Shown here: positions 20,646 through 22,445 of the stretch, one piece after another | Layout of the letters: every line of letters starts with the position of its first letter | Numbering within the stretch: position 1 is the stretch's first letter | Notes under the pieces: generated by a model | Told to the model about the DNA's origin: nothing | Seen by the model: only the letters and a program-made list of their open reading frames with translations | Database searches by the model: none | Translations under genes and position numbers: made by a program | Source: an uncultured Muribaculaceae bacterium | Lineage (GTDB): Bacteria; Bacteroidota; Bacteroidia; Bacteroidales; Muribaculaceae | Direction of reading: 5' to 3' | NCBI GenBank assembly: GCA_910585755.1 | Contig: CAJUFH010000050.1 | Location: 1-22,445 of the forward strand | Length of the DNA: 22,445 nt

Positions 20646-22445
20646 ATGGCAGATCTTAAGAACCTGGAGGGGATGATCGACTCGACCCCCATAATGAAGG
20701 ACTACGCCGACATCGAATCGTCGAAGCTCCCGGAATACCAGATTGACTCCAAAATACCCGAAGGTCCCGTCGCTGAGAAGTGGACCAACTACAAAGCTCA
20801 CCAGAAGCTCGTGAACCCCGCCAACAAGCGCCACCTCGACGTAATCGTCGTCGGCACCGGTCTCGCGGGTGCTTCCGCCGCCTCTACCCTCGGCGAGCTG
20901 GGCTTCAACGTATATAACTTCTGCATCCAGGACTCCCCCCGCCGCGCCCACTCTATCGCCGCACAGGGTGGTATCAACGCCGCCAAGGACTATCAGAACG
21001 ACGGCGACTCGGTTTACCGCCTCTTCTACGACACCGTCAAGGGTGGCGACTTCCGTTCCCGCGAGGCTAACGTCTACCGCCTGGCAGAGGTTTCGAGCAA
21101 CATCATCGACCAGTGCGTCGCGCAGGGCGTTCCCTTCGCCCGCGAATACGGCGGCCTGCTTGCCAACCGCTCCTTCGGCGGCGCCCAGGTATCGCGTACC
21201 TTCTACGCCAAGGGCCAGACCGGCCAGCAGCTCCTCCTCGGCGCTTACTCTTCGCTGAACCGCCAGATCAAGCGCGGCACCGTAAAGAGCTTCAACCGCC
21301 GCGAGATGCTCGACATCGTGATTATCGACGGCCGCGCCCGCGGCGTCATCATGCGCAACCTGCTGACGGGCGAAATCGAGCGCTACGCCGCCCACGCCGT
21401 CGTGCTCGCCACCGGCGGTTACGGCCGCGCCTTCTTCCTTAGCACCAACGCCATGGGCTGCAACGGCTCCGCCGCCATCCAGGCTTTCCGCAAGGGCGCG
21501 TACCTGGCGAACCTCGCCTTCACGCAGATCCACCCGACCTGTATCCCCGTCCACGGCGAGGACCAGTCGAAGCTGACCCTTATGAGCGAGTCGCTCCGCA
21601 ACGACGGCCGCATCTGGGTGCCCAAGAAAAAAGAGGACGCCGAGGCAATCCGCGCCGGGAAGAAGCGCCCGACCGACATCCCCGACGAGGACCGCGACTT
21701 CTATCTGGAGCGCCGCTACCCCGCCTTCGGTAACCTCTGCCCCCGCGACATCGCATCCCGCGCCGCCAAGGAGCGCTGCGACGCCGGCTACGGCGTAGGT
21801 ACCGGCAACGCCGTCTACCTCGACTTCAAGTACGCCATCGACCGCCTGGGCAAGGACGTTGTAGCTGACCGTTACGGAAACCTCTTCGACATGTACAAGA
21901 TGATTTCCGACGACGATCCCTACGAGACCCCGATGATGATTTTCCCCGCCTCCCACTACACCATGGGTGGTATCTGGGTCGACTACGAGCTTCAGACCTC
22001 CATCAAGGGCCTCTTCGCCATCGGCGAATGCAACTTCTCGGACCACGGCGCCAACCGCCTCGGCGCATCCGCCCTCATGCAGGGCCTGGCTGACGGCTAC
22101 TTCGTGCTCCCCTACACGATGCAGAACTACCTCAGCGACCAGATCAAGGTTCCCCGCTTCTCGACCAGCGCCCCCGAGTTCGACGAGGCGGAGAAGGGTG
22201 TCCGCGCCCGTATCGCCAAGCTCATGGCAATCAAGGGCAAGCAGAGCCCCGACCAGCTCCACAAGAAGCTGGGCCACGTTATGTGGAACCTCGTCGGCAT
22301 GGGCCGTACCCTGCAGAGCCTCGTGAAGGCCGTCGACGAAATCGCCAAGATCAAGAAGGAGTTCTACTCCGACCTGCGCATCGTCGGTAAGGCCGACGAC
22401 CTCAACACCGAGCTTGAGAAGGCTCTCCGCCTGGAGGACTTCCTC
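20646..22445 (+). CDS. sdhA: Succinate dehydrogenase/fumarate reductase flavoprotein subunit (partial)
   Basis: Catalytic subunit that interconverts succinate and fumarate at a covalently bound FAD. The frame is open from the ATG at 20646 through the right edge (600 codons), so the C-terminus is missing, probably a few dozen residues. Visible features are the dinucleotide-binding VVGTGLAGASAA (68-79), the FAD-attachment His102 in RAHSIAAQGG (100-109), the active-site segments QIHPTCIPVHG and LCPRDIASR, and the FAD-domain end SHYTMGGIWVD with EC-NFSDHGANRLGA. It starts 16 bp after sdhC in the usual C-A-B order of Bacteroidetes, so the iron-sulfur subunit is expected just outside the window. 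Confidence 0.97.
   Translation, partial: MADLKNLEGMIDSTPIMKDYADIESSKLPEYQIDSKIPEGPVAEKWTNYKAHQKLVNPANKRHLDVIVVGTGLAGASAASTLGELGFNVYNFCIQDSPRRAHSIAAQGGINAAKDYQNDGDSVYRLFYDTVKGGDFRSREANVYRLAEVSSNIIDQCVAQGVPFAREYGGLLANRSFGGAQVSRTFYAKGQTGQQLLLGAYSSLNRQIKRGTVKSFNRREMLDIVIIDGRARGVIMRNLLTGEIERYAAHAVVLATGGYGRAFFLSTNAMGCNGSAAIQAFRKGAYLANLAFTQIHPTCIPVHGEDQSKLTLMSESLRNDGRIWVPKKKEDAEAIRAGKKRPTDIPDEDRDFYLERRYPAFGNLCPRDIASRAAKERCDAGYGVGTGNAVYLDFKYAIDRLGKDVVADRYGNLFDMYKMISDDDPYETPMMIFPASHYTMGGIWVDYELQTSIKGLFAIGECNFSDHGANRLGASALMQGLADGYFVLPYTMQNYLSDQIKVPRFSTSAPEFDEAEKGVRARIAKLMAIKGKQSPDQLHKKLGHVMWNLVGMGRTLQSLVKAVDEIAKIKKEFYSDLRIVGKADDLNTELEKALRLEDFL

Noticed and set aside
20640..22277. A 545-codon open frame on the minus strand at the right end
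   Set aside because: It is antisense to the flavoprotein gene, whose motifs are unmistakable; it is a shadow frame.

Overview
The window looks like a chromosomal piece of a fairly GC-rich Bacteroidales bacterium. The signs are repeated Bacteroidetes-type promoters (TTTG or TTGG about 19-21 bp before TAnnTTTG), a one-piece five-helix succinate dehydrogenase cytochrome b followed directly by the flavoprotein gene, a TPR/OmpA-like lipoprotein, a zinc-free bL31 next to S15, and NfnAB. The genus cannot be fixed from this sequence; a Muribaculaceae- or Rikenellaceae-like gut organism is a guess.

Layout. (1) Positions 1-2700 are visibly AT-richer than the rest and look like the end of an integrated element. 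They hold a cut-off small reading frame at the left edge, an AT-rich non-coding stretch with a 17-bp inverted repeat, a tyrosine recombinase, and a DNA-binding protein with a zinc-binding head and four tandem helix-turn-helix units. Two operator-like palindromes lie 20 bp apart, centre to centre, upstream of that last gene. (2) Positions 2700-7120 form a minus-strand unit (OmpA/TPR lipoprotein, membrane-anchored nuclease, mnmE) that ends at a clear rho-independent terminator; mnmE carries repeat-derived insertions. (3) Positions 7226-9529, also minus strand, hold L-serine ammonia-lyase and a long-chain polyprenyl diphosphate synthase, separated by a heptamer-repeat tract. (4) A divergent promoter region at 9547-9666 starts a plus-strand four-gene unit: nfnA, nfnB, threonine ammonia-lyase with an ACT domain, and an acyl-CoA-synthetase-like ligase. 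It ends at a hairpin shared with the convergent genes that follow. (5) Positions 15004-17466, minus strand, are a probable type II restriction-modification pair (C5-cytosine methyltransferase followed by a PD-ExK nuclease), which shares a divergent promoter region with rpsO. (6) Plus-strand rpsO and rpmE end at a strong terminator. A 250-bp non-coding stretch with repeats and an EamA-type transporter follow. (7) The sdhC-sdhA start of the succinate dehydrogenase/fumarate reductase operon runs off the right edge; its cytochrome b subunit has an unusual cysteine-rich tail.

The metabolic genes fit an anaerobic or microaerobic heterotroph. NfnAB balances NADH, NADPH and ferredoxin, the quinone-linked SDH/FRD complex and the long-chain prenyl synthase point to menaquinone-based fumarate respiration, and the serine and threonine lyases feed pyruvate and 2-oxobutyrate. 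The least ordinary items are the four-HTH protein with its operators, the Cys-rich tail on SdhC, the repeat insertion in MnmE, and two separate heptanucleotide tracts next to genes. No wholly new multi-gene system is clearly visible.
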